From positions 1,488,001-1,552,000 of the forward strand of contig OZ244625.1 in assembly GCA_965218555.1 (NCBI GenBank): a stretch of DNA of 64,000 nt, given 5' to 3'. Position 1 is the stretch's first letter, and every line of letters starts with the position of its first letter. Positions 43,527 to 53,090 of the stretch are shown here, one piece after another. This DNA comes from JAPPLB01 sp965218555 (GTDB taxonomy: Bacteria > Acidobacteriota > Terriglobia > Bryobacterales > UBA6623). The position numbers were made by a program, and so were the translations under genes. The notes below the pieces were generated by a model. That model was not told the DNA's origin. It made no database searches and saw only the letters and a program-made list of their open reading frames with translations.

Positions 43527-44549
43527 TCAAACGTCGAGGGCGAAGCCGTGCTGCAGCCGATGATGCGGCCCATCGAAGTGGTTGGTTGACTTGAACATTT
43601 CGTGGCGGCCGTCTCCGCCCTCGGCTGCGGCCATCTGAATGAGCTGCTCCTTGTCGCTGTCGGAGAGCGCCTGGAAGCCCCGCGCGATGCGGACATCCTG
43701 TTCGAGGTCTTTCATGGAGCGGATGCCGACGCAGAGGCTCGCTATGGGCAAGCTGAGCGCGTAGCGGATGCACTGCTCGGCGTTGATCTTCGTCTTGGCG
43801 GGTATGCGGCCTTGCGGTGAAGTCGGCGAGCCGCCCAGGCTCTTCATGCCGATGACGCCGACGTTCTTGTTCAGGCAGACCGGCACAACTTCCTTTTGGA
43901 AGCTGCGGAAGTGGGCGTCCATGATGTTGATGGGCATCTGCGAGGTGTCCCAGTCATAGGGCTTCGCGAGCATCTTGAGGTGGATGCGCGGATCTTTGTG
44001 GCCGGTGAAACCAATGTATCGGACTTTGCCTTCCTTTTTCGCCTCCAGGGCCGCTTTGAGGCCACCCTTGTCGAAGACCCAATCGGGATCGTTGTCGTAG
44101 TTGGTCTCGTGAAACTGCCAGAGGTCGATGTAGTCGGTTCTGAGGCGGCGGAGGCTGTCTTCGAGGTTGCGCTTGCTGCCCTCGTAGTCGCGCTCGCAAT
44201 TCTTGGTCATCAGAAAGACTTTCCTGCGGCGCCCGCCGGAGGCGAGGGCGTCGCCCATCAGTTCCTCGGAGCCGCCGTCGTGGTAGTCCCAGGCGTTGTC
44301 GAAGAAGTTGACGCCTTCATCGATCGCGCGATGCATGATGCGGTGAGCTTCCTTCTTATCCTCTACGGCTCCGATGTGCCAGCCGCCGAGGCAGATGATC
44401 GAAACCCGCTCGTTGGTGCGTCCGAGCCGAGCGGTCGGGATGCCGTCGCCGCCGGAGCGCTGCGCCAGCACGCTCTGAGCCATGGCTGCCGTGACGGCCG
44501 TTCCAAAGAGACCGCGGAAGAAATCGCGCCGAGAACCATCGTTCGTCAT
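43527..44549 (-). CDS. Aldo/keto reductase with Tat signal
   Basis: 340 residues. The N-terminus SRRDFFRGLFGTAVTAAMAQ is a twin-arginine signal, so the folded enzyme is exported. The aldo/keto reductase barrel follows with the catalytic tetrad: Asp and Tyr in FFDNAWDYHDGGSEELMGDA, Lys in VFLMTKNC, His in DLWQFHETNY. The C-terminal half ends with a helical segment. The enzyme reduces carbonyls with NAD(P)H, although a periplasmic location makes the cofactor question open. The ATG at 44549 follows GGGAG by nine bases. Confidence 0.88.
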   Translation of the reverse strand: MTNDGSRRDFFRGLFGTAVTAAMAQSVLAQRSGGDGIPTARLGRTNERVSIICLGGWHIGAVEDKKEAHRIMHRAIDEGVNFFDNAWDYHDGGSEELMGDALASGGRRRKVFLMTKNCERDYEGSKRNLEDSLRRLRTDYIDLWQFHETNYDNDPDWVFDKGGLKAALEAKKEGKVRYIGFTGHKDPRIHLKMLAKPYDWDTSQMPINIMDAHFRSFQKEVVPVCLNKNVGVIGMKSLGGSPTSPQGRIPAKTKINAEQCIRYALSLPIASLCVGIRSMKDLEQDVRIARGFQALSDSDKEQLIQMAAAEGGDGRHEMFKSTNHFDGPHHRLQHGFALDV

Positions 44550-44815
44550 GTTGTCACTCCCAGGGAAAGTCACCCCATTCTACATCACTCCGGGTTGCCG
44601 GCCGGCGCGTAGAAACTGCCCCGCCGCGAAGAATCTACACATTTCCGTGCTCCGGAGCACTCTCGACCGCGCCTACCTTGAAATCTTTCAATGGGGCGGA
44701 ACATCCAAGTAACAGAAGCACTTCCGAAGACGAAATGTGGAGGCAGGCAGACGCAGAGCACTGCTGGAATGACTTTGGCCCCGGACTTGCATGATTGGCC
44801 CCGAGGAGGCAAATC

Positions 44816-45661
44816 GTGCGCGTTCGGAGTGGACTGGTCGGTCACCTCAGCAAGACGCCCGCGCTGAGCATGGCGGGATTACTCTGTTGGCTCTGGATGA
44901 TGCCCGCCCTGGATGCGGGGCCGTTGATTCTCGGCGAAGATTTGGAACCGCCGGCGAGTTTTCAGTTGCAAGCTGTTTCGGATGATCCGGAGCAATTGCA
45001 CTGTCAGTTCAAGCCGGCGCAACTCGCGATTCTCGAAAAACTCAATCGCGCCGACGTGAAGAACCTGGCGAAGATGGGCTTGATCGTGGTTCCGGACCGC
45101 TGGGACCTGGTTGAGCTGGACTACAGCCCGATGCCGAGCATATCGAAGTGGGCGGGCCGGCATGAGAAATCGCTGGTCGTTCATCAGCGGGTGCAAGCCT
45201 TTGGAGCCTACGAGAGGGGCAAGCTTGTTCACTGGGGCCCGGTAAGCTCCGGCGGCGAGCAGCGGCCGACGCCCTCGGGATACTTTCACCTCAATTGGAA
45301 ATCGAAAGGCCGGCGCAGCACGGTGAATCGTGACTGGTTCCTGCCGTGGGTCTTCAACTTCATGAATCGCGATGGAATCGCGTTCCATCAATACGAGTTG
45401 CCGGGGTATCCGGCGAGTCATGGCTGCGTCCGTTTGTTAGGCCGCGACGCGCAGTGGCTGTATGGCTGGGGCGACCAATGGGAACTCGGTCCGCGTGGTT
45501 GGAAGGTCGAAAAGCAGGGCACGCCGGTGTGGGTCGTGGGAGGTTACGACTATGAAGAGGACCCGCCCTGGATGGAGCTCGCATACCTCGCGCATGGCGC
45601 CCGGGTCGCACTCGGTCGGGAGCAGGTCGTACTCGACGAAGGCGACTCGCTCGCCCCCTGA
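44816..45661 (+). CDS. L,D-transpeptidase family protein (YkuD domain)
   Basis: 281 residues from a GTG with AGGAGG six bases upstream. After a signal or anchor helix (GLLCWLWMMPALDA) comes a linker and then the YkuD domain from about residue 115: KSLVVHQRVQAFGAYERGKL, STGxxxxPTPxG-like SSGGEQRPTPSGYFHL, IAFHQYELPGYPASHGCVRL with catalytic Cys204 in the SHGCxRL motif. Members cross-link peptidoglycan or attach proteins to it. The insert GRRSTVNRDWFLPWVFNFMN is typical of a subgroup in Acidobacteria and Proteobacteria. Stands alone. Confidence 0.9.
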   Translation: MRVRSGLVGHLSKTPALSMAGLLCWLWMMPALDAGPLILGEDLEPPASFQLQAVSDDPEQLHCQFKPAQLAILEKLNRADVKNLAKMGLIVVPDRWDLVELDYSPMPSISKWAGRHEKSLVVHQRVQAFGAYERGKLVHWGPVSSGGEQRPTPSGYFHLNWKSKGRRSTVNRDWFLPWVFNFMNRDGIAFHQYELPGYPASHGCVRLLGRDAQWLYGWGDQWELGPRGWKVEKQGTPVWVVGGYDYEEDPPWMELAYLAHGARVALGREQVVLDEGDSLAP

Positions 45662-45779
45662 TGAACGGGGAGTCCCTGCACTCCGCGACAACGGAGAGCG
45701 CCGCGGAGATGTCCGAAGCAGCGGACAGCATTTAGCAGGTTAGCCGGCCTGTAATCGCCATTCGTACAATAGCTTGAGG

Positions 45780-47165
45780 ATGAAGCGGCTCCTCTGTATT
45801 GCGACACTGAGCCTGTTTGTCTCTTCTCCGCTCTTCGCGCAGGCGGACTACAAGGTCTATACGTCACATCCGCGGCTTTGGCTGCTAGAGCGGCGACTGA
45901 ACCGGCTGCGGAAGGACACCGAGCGGCAGTCCGAGCGCTGGCGGAATCTCCAAAGACTCGTCCAGGCGGACGTCGTGTTTCCCGAGGAGCCCCTGCTGCG
46001 AGCGTTGCTGTTTCAAGTATCGGGCGATGAGGAATCGGGCCGGAAGGCGATTGCCTGGGCAGTCGGCGTGGCGGATTCGGGAGGTTTCGAGACGCCTGAC
46101 CATCTGCGTCTGGGAGCGGTGGTCTTTGATTGGTGCCACGAGCTGCTGTCTGACGAGCAGAAGGGGAGCTTGGCCGAGGCGCTCTTCACAGCCGCGGAGG
46201 CTTTTTCCCGCGAGCACGAAGTCGGTCTCAAGAAGGTGCGGAGCGGAGTCCTGGCGCTTGTTGCGGTCGGGGAAGACCACGTGGGCTATGAACGCGTTCT
46301 CCAGACATTGATGAAAGACCATTGGGAAGCGCGTCTGCTGCCGCTGCTGCGAAAAGGCGAGTTGCTCGAATCAAGCGCGGAGTTGGTAACGCTGGCAGAG
46401 CTTTCTCACGTGGCGCGCCGCAACTTCGAGATCGATATCTGGGGACAGGCGTCAGATATCTTTCGGGCTCTTCCGTTGCGGTTGATGCTGAGGGTGTCAC
46501 CACGTCCCCACCGCACCGAGGAAGGCATTTTTCGCGTGCCGGTGGGGACTGACGGGACCGCGGCGGTCATCGAAGGAACGTTGAACCGGGTTGCCGCGAT
46601 GATCTTCGTCGCTTACGAGAACACGCTCTCGGATTATCAGTTTCTCCAAGGCTGGGTGCGGCATGACGCTTACACGTTGTACACGCCTCTCGGAGCCGTC
46701 TACGAGTTTCTGTGGGTGAACCCGTACCTGCCAGGACTGAGTTACTTCTCCGCGCCGTTGGTGTTTCACGACGAGTTTGAAGGCCGTGTCTACGCGCGTA
46801 TGGGTTGGCAGGAAGAAGACCTGTGGGCCGGATACTTCGACGGCCGACTACTGATTGTGGCCGACGGCGAGGAGCACGTGATCGAGCCGACAGACAAGCA
46901 GGCTCCGCTGGTGTTTCCGGGCGGGGCGATGCTCTTCGGTGAGCCGCCGCTTTCGTTCGATCGAGTCGTCCCCGAGGGGAAAGCCATCTATGTCGTGGGT
47001 CTCGAGGAGGGCCACTCCTACGAGGTGCGTGTGAACAGATTGCGGACACGCGACCAACAGGCCGGCAAGGGCGGCATCCTGGTGATCGAGAATCGACCGC
47101 AGGAGGGCAGCCCGGAGATTGATTGGGAGTCCAGAGTACGGCTCAGGGTCCGGGAGGCGAAGTAA
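45780..47165 (+). CDS. Secreted heparinase II/III-like protein (putative polysaccharide lyase fold)
   Basis: 461 residues with a signal peptide (LLCIATLSLFVSSPLFAQ). The mature N-terminus YTSHPRLWLLERRLNRLR and the following Trp-rich helices resemble the alpha-toroid of heparinase II/III and alginate-lyase proteins. The C-terminal half is beta-rich (RVYARMGWQEEDLWAGYFDG, VFPGGAMLFGEPPLSF), like their beta-sandwich domain. Catalytic residues cannot be confirmed by eye. TACAAT at 45765-45770 lies only ten bases before the ATG, so the transcript may be nearly leaderless. An in-frame TTG at 45774 is an alternative start. Confidence 0.65.
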   Translation: MKRLLCIATLSLFVSSPLFAQADYKVYTSHPRLWLLERRLNRLRKDTERQSERWRNLQRLVQADVVFPEEPLLRALLFQVSGDEESGRKAIAWAVGVADSGGFETPDHLRLGAVVFDWCHELLSDEQKGSLAEALFTAAEAFSREHEVGLKKVRSGVLALVAVGEDHVGYERVLQTLMKDHWEARLLPLLRKGELLESSAELVTLAELSHVARRNFEIDIWGQASDIFRALPLRLMLRVSPRPHRTEEGIFRVPVGTDGTAAVIEGTLNRVAAMIFVAYENTLSDYQFLQGWVRHDAYTLYTPLGAVYEFLWVNPYLPGLSYFSAPLVFHDEFEGRVYARMGWQEEDLWAGYFDGRLLIVADGEEHVIEPTDKQAPLVFPGGAMLFGEPPLSFDRVVPEGKAIYVVGLEEGHSYEVRVNRLRTRDQQAGKGGILVIENRPQEGSPEIDWESRVRLRVREAK

Positions 47166-47250
47166 GATCCCCAAGGCGAAAGCGGAGCCTGTGGTGCGGC
47201 CTGCTTGCTATGCTTGGGTCAGAACCAGCCGATCACCGGGCTCGGAAACC

Positions 47251-47853
47251 ATGTTTCTCAAGATTCTCAGCCACCCCGTTTTCATGGGTCTCGATTTTCA
47301 TATGCCGATGATCGTCGACCTGAGCCATCCATTGATCATGCTGGAAGGCGAGAATGGTTCCGGCAAATCGACTCTGTTGCACTCGATCTACCGCGCGCTC
47401 AGGGCAGAGAACGTAGAAGGGTTCTCCTATCGTCTGGACAAGCCGGAGGGGTTGGACTGGTCCAGGGTCTTGCTGTTCGATGCTGAACTGCATAATCCCC
47501 GCATGCAGCCGGAGATGTTCAAAGACGACCCGACCATGCAGGAATTCATCGACACCGCCAGTCACGGGCAGGTGATGCTCTCGATGTTCAAGGACTTGTT
47601 TCCGACGTTGCCGAATGGCACGGTTCTGCTGCTCGACGAGCCGGAAATGGCCTTGTCGGCGTCGAATCAGCGGCGCACCCTCAAGATGCTCAAGGAGCTG
47701 GTTGACCAGAAGGATTTCCGGATCGTGGCCGCCACGCATTCCCCGGTCTTGATCGGGGCGCCGGAGACCTACGTGATCAACCTGGACCGCCATATCAACC
47801 GCAACCTGATACCCGCCGATCAAGGCATTCAGGGAGCGAGCACGATCCAGTAG
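47251..47853 (+). CDS. Small stand-alone ABC/AAA-type ATPase
   Basis: 200 residues with a complete ABC-type nucleotide site in small form: Walker A in LEGENGSGKSTLLHSIY (residues 31-47), an ABC-signature-like ASHGQVMLSMF, Walker B TVLLLDEPEMALSASNQ and the switch His in IVAATHSPVLIGAP. It lacks membrane segments and any attached domain. It resembles the ATPase domains seen in DUF-annotated AAA proteins with overcoming-lysogenization or DNA-repair partners, but no partner gene is next to it. It starts 85 bases after the previous gene. Function unknown. Confidence 0.8.
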   Translation: MFLKILSHPVFMGLDFHMPMIVDLSHPLIMLEGENGSGKSTLLHSIYRALRAENVEGFSYRLDKPEGLDWSRVLLFDAELHNPRMQPEMFKDDPTMQEFIDTASHGQVMLSMFKDLFPTLPNGTVLLLDEPEMALSASNQRRTLKMLKELVDQKDFRIVAATHSPVLIGAPETYVINLDRHINRNLIPADQGIQGASTIQ

Positions 47854-47979
47854 CGCCGGCGGTTCTTCGTCCGAAGCATATTCCTCAGGACGCAGAACGC
47901 GGCATCACGCTTTCACCAAGTCACCTCCCCGGCGGGAATCAACCTCCACGAATCCGCAACGGTTTTCGTCGGTACTTCC

Positions 47980-47988
47980 AGGAGGTGA
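47980..47988 (+). promoter_or_regulatory. Extended Shine-Dalgarno sequence
   Basis: AGGAGGTGA, a full complement to the 16S anti-Shine-Dalgarno, lies four bases before the GTG at 47993 and fixes that start. Confidence 0.7.
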
Positions 47989-47992
47989 GCGT

Positions 47993-50028
47993 GTGCGACA
48001 CCTGATCATCCTTCTCACGATATGGAGCGTTGCGGGCGTCGCTCCCGGACGAGCGCAGGACGCCGAACTGCCGGTGCGAAAGGTCATTCTTTACAAGCAC
48101 GGTGTGGGCTTCTTCGAGCGGTCGGCCGTGATGAGCGGCGGCGAGACGGTTCGGCTGCAGTTCAAGGCGGCCGAGATGGACGACGTGCTCAAGTCGCTGA
48201 CCGTCGATTCGCGGGCCGGTGCTGTCGCGGGCGTGCGGTACGACTCGAATGAGCCGCTGACGAAGAAACTCGACAACTTCCCGTTCGGTGTGGGCAAGGC
48301 TCAGCCTTTGAGCCGGATTCTAGACCAGTTCAAGGGATCGCGGGTACGGTTGCGGATGGCTTCCGACGAAGTGGAAGGGACGATCGTGAGCGCCTGGACG
48401 ATTGCGGCAACGGCCGAGGGGCCGGAGAGCCATCGCTTGCTGATCCTCGACGACGATGAGATGCGAACGATTGATCCGGCGGCGGCGTTGGGGTTGCGGT
48501 TCGTCGATCCGAAGCTGCAAGAGCAGTTCCGCGATTACCTGATGATGCTGGCCGGGGCGCGGAACCGCGACAAGCGCAACGTGACGATCGAGACGGCGGA
48601 GAATCGCGGGGGCCTTGTTCGGGCCCGTTACGTGGTGCCGACGCCGGTGTGGAAAAGCAGCTATCGGCTTGTTTTCGACGAGCAGGACAATCCCTTGCTC
48701 GAAGGCTGGGCAATCGTCGATAACACGACGGGCGAGGATTGGGAGAACGTGAGCCTGTCGCTTGTCTCGGGGCGGCCTGTTTCGTTCATCAGCCGTCTCT
48801 ATGAGCCCAGGTATGTGAATCGGCCGGTGTTTGAGTTGAGCCGGGACCGGCGCAGCGGCCGGTTGTGCATGGAGCGGCGGTCGAGAACGAAAGAACCGAG
48901 GCGCGTCGTGGCATGGCCGAGAAGGCCCGCAGGGATTTACGACAGGCGCTAGCGCCGGCAAAGGCTTTCGCAGAAACCGCATCCGGCGTCATCGGCGGTA
49001 TCATTTCATCCAGTGTCAATGACGAACTTGCCGGCTCGACGGTCTCCCGAACCGCATCCGGCGCCGTGTTGGGCAACCTCTTCGCATACCGCATTGAACG
49101 GGTGATTACGGTCGGCCAAGGCGAATCGGCGATGCTGCCGTTCCTGCAACAGAGAGTTGCGGCCCGCAAGCTGCTCATCTTCGACGAGTCCCACGGATCG
49201 CAGCACCCGCTCAACGCCGTCGAGATCACCAACGACTCAGGCCTGACGCTCGACGGCGGCGCGGTGACGGTGCTGGACGCTGGGGCCTATGCCGGAGAAG
49301 CACTTTTCGAAACCATCAAAAACGACGACAAGCGACTGATCAGCTATGCGGTCGATCTCGGGATGCGCATAACGACCGCTTTCGGCAGTTCCCGCAGTCT
49401 ACTGAGCGACTTCACGCTGCGGCGCGGCGTCCTCACCACGCGCTACGTCCGTAAGGAGGTCCGAACGTTCACGATCCGCAACGTTGACCAGAAGGCGAAG
49501 ACGGTGATCATCGAGCGGCCGGTGCGGCCGGGATACAAGCCGATCGGGAGCAAGCCGTCGGAGAAAACGGCCACCTCGTATCGCTATGAGGTGGACGTGC
49601 CGGCGGGCGAGACCGTCAAGTTCCCAGTGACGGAAGAGAACGAATTCTCGCGCACGCTGAGCATCACGAACCAGACCTATGACCAGTTGTTTACTTTTTC
49701 CCGCAACAAGGAGTTGAACGCCGCCGGCCGCGAAAAGCTCGGACAGATCGCCGATCTGAAACGGAAGATTGCGGACATCGATCGAGAGGTCGCCCTGCTG
49801 GAACAACAGATCAAGGAGTTGGTCGAAGATCAGGATCGGCTGCGCCGGAATATTTCCAGTCTGCGATCCGTGAGCGGGCAACAACAGCAGGTGCAGAACT
49901 ATGCGTTGCGGCTCTCCGAGCAGGAGGTCGAGTTGATATCGATGCGCGACAAGCGGGCGGAGCTGCGCCGGCAGCGCCCGGATATCCAAACGGAGCTGAA
50001 CACGCTGATTGAGATGTCGGTGTTCTAG
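47993..50028 (+). pseudogene. DUF4139-type secreted protein with a one-base frameshift
   Basis: The first frame (GTG at 47993) gives a signal peptide and then VRKVILYKHGVGFFERSAVM, DDVLKSLTVDSRAGAVAGVR, VVPTPVWKSSYRLVFDEQDN, NTTGEDWENVSLSLVSGRP, the last being the DUF4139 core. At 48849/48850 the sensible protein moves to the next frame, continuing AQRPVVHGAAVENERTEARR through ITVGQGESAMLPFLQQRV and a coiled coil (LKRKIADIDREVALLEQQIK) to a stop at 50028. CGGGCG shortened to CGGCG would explain it: one lost G in a G-run. The combined protein would be about 678 residues. It may be a real lesion or a sequencing error. The family is secreted, of unknown function. Confidence 0.82.
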
Positions 50029-50133
50029 GTGTGATCTTTCAATATGTTGTCCCCGGTCAGGCCGAGCCGTCTGTTAGGCGGCTTGGCCTTGAGACTGGCA
50101 TAGAGTCGGAACGCGTCCCCGTGTCCGGCGGCG

Positions 50134-50400
50134 CTACGGCGAATTCGCGAAGTGGCCGGGGATGCCCTGGTCGACGAGCATGACCGGAATGCTGTCGTCG
50201 ATGCGGTAGATGGTTTCGCCGTCCTCGGTGATCAGCCCTTCCTGCAGCGGCTTCTCGACGGTTTCGCCGTCCTGGTAAGTCACGACGCCCTGCTCGACCC
50301 TGCCGTTCAACACCGCGAGTCGATCCGCGGGCAGCATCTGCACGGGTACCTTCGTACGAGGGCAACATAGAATACTTAGCAGATCTTCGCTGATGGGCAT
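50134..50400 (-). CDS. Trm112-like (UPF0434) small protein
   Basis: 88 residues. The start MPISEDLLSILCCPRTKVPV and the later YRIDDSIPVMLVDQG are the two halves of the Trm112/YcaR zinc-ribbon-like family. Members are small partner proteins for methyltransferases, or of unknown role in bacteria. An upstream in-frame extension is not family-like; the ATG at 50400 follows AGAGG. It is divergent from the enolase-superfamily gene, 86 bases away. Confidence 0.85.
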   Translation of the reverse strand: MPISEDLLSILCCPRTKVPVQMLPADRLAVLNGRVEQGVVTYQDGETVEKPLQEGLITEDGETIYRIDDSIPVMLVDQGIPGHFANSP

Positions 50401-50486
50401 GGCGCCTCTTGGGCCGAACAACCACCCATTATAGGCAAGCTGGTAGGATGGCCAATATTCTGCTCAGCCTGTTCGGAGGGACCGCA

Positions 50487-51791
50487 ATGCGACGGAGAGA
50501 TCTGCTGGGAGGGTTGCTGGCTGCACCCTGGTGGGCGTCAGAACTGTACGCGCAGGCGACGCGCGGCCTGCCACCGTTGAAGATCACCGACGTCAAGGTG
50601 ATCGGCGTCAGCCCCCGTCCGCACTACTCCTGGGTGTTCATCAAGGTGCTGACAAACGAGCCGGGACTCTACGGACTCGGTTCGGCCAACAACCGCTATC
50701 TGGCTTGGGCGGCAAAGGCGGCGCTCGAAAAGCACATGCGGCCGTTCTGGATCGGCAAAGACCCGGATCGCATCGAGGATCTTTGGCAGTCGAACCACGT
50801 CCGTTCGTACTGGCGCAACGGGCCGATCACGAACGTTATCCAGGCAGCGCTCGATTCCGCGCTGTGGGACATCAAGGGCAAGCGCGCCAACATGCCGGTC
50901 TATCAACTGCTCGGCGGCAGGGCTCGCGACGCCGTTCCTCTATACGCGCATGCCGGCGGCCCGACTTTCGATGCCTGCGTCGAGAGCGTGCGGAGTTGGA
51001 TGGAGAAGGGATTCCGGCACGTCCGCGTCCAGATGGGCGGGTATGGCGGCGGGGGCTTTATCCCGCCGGGCGAAGGCAGCCGCCCGGAAACGGGTTTCAG
51101 CGGCAAAGCGTTTGATGAGGAGACCTACATCGACACGATCCCGAAGCTATTCATGCACCTGAGGGACAAGCTCGGATGGGAAGTCAAGCTCCTGCACGAC
51201 GTCCACGAGCATCTCACCGGCTGGGGTGCGCTCGAATTGGCGAAGCGCTTCGAGCCGGTTCGCATGTTTTTTGTCGAGGACATCCTTCCGCCCGAGCAAA
51301 TCGACTACTACAAGCAGATTCGCGCGCTGACGTCGACGCCCATGGCGATGGGTGAGCTGTTCACGCATCCGCATGAATGGCGGCCGCTGATCGCGAATCG
51401 ACTGATCGATTTCTTCCGCGGTAGGGTGGGGATGATCGGCGGGATTACGCAGGCGAAGAAGATTGCCGCGTTGTGTGAGCAGTTCGGCGTGCGGACGGCG
51501 TTCCAGGAGGGCGGCGAGAACGACCCGATCAATCAGCTCATTGCCTACCACGTCGACCTGACGATCCCGAGCTTCGGCATTCAGGAAGAAAACGATTTCC
51601 CCGAGGAAGTCTACGAAATGATGCCCGGCGCCGCTCGGATTCGCGGCGGCTACCTCTACGGCAGCGACAAGCCGGGGCTGGGGATCGACCTCAACGAGCA
51701 GATCGCCGCGAAGTATCCTCTGGAGGACGATCACCGCAACGCGGATTGGACGACCGTCCGCGGCATGGACGGGTCGGTGGTGCGGCCGTAA
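50487..51791 (+). CDS. Enolase-superfamily dehydratase (mannonate/galactonate dehydratase-like) with Tat signal
   Basis: 434 residues. The start MRRRDLLGGLLAAPWW is a twin-arginine signal, unusual for this normally cytosolic family. The N-terminal capping domain follows (LKITDVKVIGVSPRPHYSWV) and then the barrel: YQLLGGRARDAVPLYAHAGG, KLLHDVHEHLTGWGALELAK with metal Asp and neighbouring base, FFVEDILPPEQ with metal Glu, and MAMGELFTHPHEWRPLI with the third acidic ligand region. This pattern matches the D-mannonate dehydratase group, which removes water from sugar acids. The ATG follows GGAGGG at six bases; longer open frame upstream is ignored. Confidence 0.88.
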   Translation: MRRRDLLGGLLAAPWWASELYAQATRGLPPLKITDVKVIGVSPRPHYSWVFIKVLTNEPGLYGLGSANNRYLAWAAKAALEKHMRPFWIGKDPDRIEDLWQSNHVRSYWRNGPITNVIQAALDSALWDIKGKRANMPVYQLLGGRARDAVPLYAHAGGPTFDACVESVRSWMEKGFRHVRVQMGGYGGGGFIPPGEGSRPETGFSGKAFDEETYIDTIPKLFMHLRDKLGWEVKLLHDVHEHLTGWGALELAKRFEPVRMFFVEDILPPEQIDYYKQIRALTSTPMAMGELFTHPHEWRPLIANRLIDFFRGRVGMIGGITQAKKIAALCEQFGVRTAFQEGGENDPINQLIAYHVDLTIPSFGIQEENDFPEEVYEMMPGAARIRGGYLYGSDKPGLGIDLNEQIAAKYPLEDDHRNADWTTVRGMDGSVVRP

Positions 51792-52226
51792 CGAGTTGAA
51801 CGAGCTGCTGCCGCTGCAACGGGCAGCGCCTCAGGGGAAACTCTGAGAAGAACTCGAGAGAGAACGACTTTGACGCAGGTTCTCTGCCTCTCCCTCTTTT
51901 TGCTGCATGTCACCGGAGTTCCGCTGGTTGGCTGCACAGGCCCTCCGGTAGGGCCGGCGCGCGAAGTCGACCATGCCCGCTGACACCGTTTTCCTTAGTG
52001 ATGCTCCAGAAGTAATTGATGTATACAGGCGAACAGCTAAAAGTACTGGGACATGGGTCAATTCAAATCTATACTAACAAGATTAGTTTCACTAAAACAA
52101 GTCGGGGATTTCTTCGTACTCGCAATGGTATGCAAGACAGCCGTCGAGGCACAGTTCGATCTTGTAGTTTGATATGGGGGTTCGGAATCCGATCTTTACC
52201 TCTTGATCTGCCTTAAAATTTTTCTT
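51792..52226. other. Intergenic boundary of the A/T-rich island
   Basis: About 435 bases without a supported gene. Base composition drops to visibly A/T-rich from about 52000 onward. One small plus-strand frame (52016-52216) has no family-like sequence. Presumably this is the 3' flank of the DarTG island. Confidence 0.3.
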
Positions 52227-53081
52227 CTAGTATAGCAACCTTCGGCCAGTGTCATGGTCTTCTATACTCACTTCTAAATCGAAAGGCTCAGGAGTCTTCG
52301 AGTTACGGTTGAAGCTGAACCGGGCGCTGGTTTCATCAAGTGTGACCCGATCCACATATGACCATCGCGAAAAGAATAGGTCGTACTTCTTCCCATGAAA
52401 GACCTTGTTAGCCCATTGATTCCGCTGCGTTTCGCTGAGAAGTGACACCAAAGTTTCTTTCTCCGCTTCGGATCGGCACCAAATAAACCGAAGTGGCTCC
52501 AGATCAAGCTGGCCCGGCACAATCACTTCAGCATGCCTGCTGGCTATGATCTCCTGCTTCTCGTCGTCTTGCAGCCACGAGTTGTGATAGATTTTGCTGA
52601 AGGGCAGTTTCTCGAAAAAGGAGGCTGCCGATCCGATCCGTCCTGGATTGAATCCTGCTAAAGTGCCGTTGGAAAATTGTGTGCTCTCACGGGTCAACAC
52701 ATCCCTGGAATCGAAGAGCAGAAAAACTGGAACAGCACAGTGAGCGTCATAGACGATAGTGTTGCGGGGTCGAATCCCCTCGTTCGAGTACTGAGTAGGT
52801 GTCTTGGGACGGAAATAAAGTCGCGCGAGGCTTTTGTAAGTCTCTGACGTATTGGCCAGTACACTGGCGCTGGCGCTATCCGTACTGAGTAGATCTCGGC
52901 TTATCGCCTTCTCGCGGCTATACAAGGCTCCACTATTCAGGATCGAGATGGCGTTCTCCAGCGCGGTGTAATGAAATAAAAAGTCCGGCCACCACGAACG
53001 TGCGTCGTATCTGTATCTCCGAACAAGATCGTCCAGCTTACCGATTATCCGCTCACGGTCCTGCTTACGCTCGTGAGACAA
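52227..53081 (-). CDS. darT: DarT-like DNA ADP-ribosyltransferase toxin (DUF4433)
   Basis: 284 residues, longer than most DarT. Signature positions: FLFHYTALENAISILNSGAL at residues 35-54 with the NAD-binding HYT, LYSREKAI, then YKSLARLYFRPKTPTQYSNE (the family's YF.PR.P.Y stretch), and SRHAEVIVPGQL with the predicted catalytic Glu185. DarT modifies thymidine in single-stranded DNA with ADP-ribose and blocks replication. It starts at a TTG with AGGGTGA five bases upstream, nine bases after the stop of the macrodomain gene, so the toxin is translated less efficiently and second. Its base composition is more A/T-rich than the flanks, suggesting transfer. The extended C-terminus is not recognised. 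Confidence 0.8.
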   Translation of the reverse strand: MSHERKQDRERIIGKLDDLVRRYRYDARSWWPDFLFHYTALENAISILNSGALYSREKAISRDLLSTDSASASVLANTSETYKSLARLYFRPKTPTQYSNEGIRPRNTIVYDAHCAVPVFLLFDSRDVLTRESTQFSNGTLAGFNPGRIGSAASFFEKLPFSKIYHNSWLQDDEKQEIIASRHAEVIVPGQLDLEPLRFIWCRSEAEKETLVSLLSETQRNQWANKVFHGKKYDLFFSRWSYVDRVTLDETSARFSFNRNSKTPEPFDLEVSIEDHDTGRRLLY

Positions 53082-53090
53082 CTTGTCACC

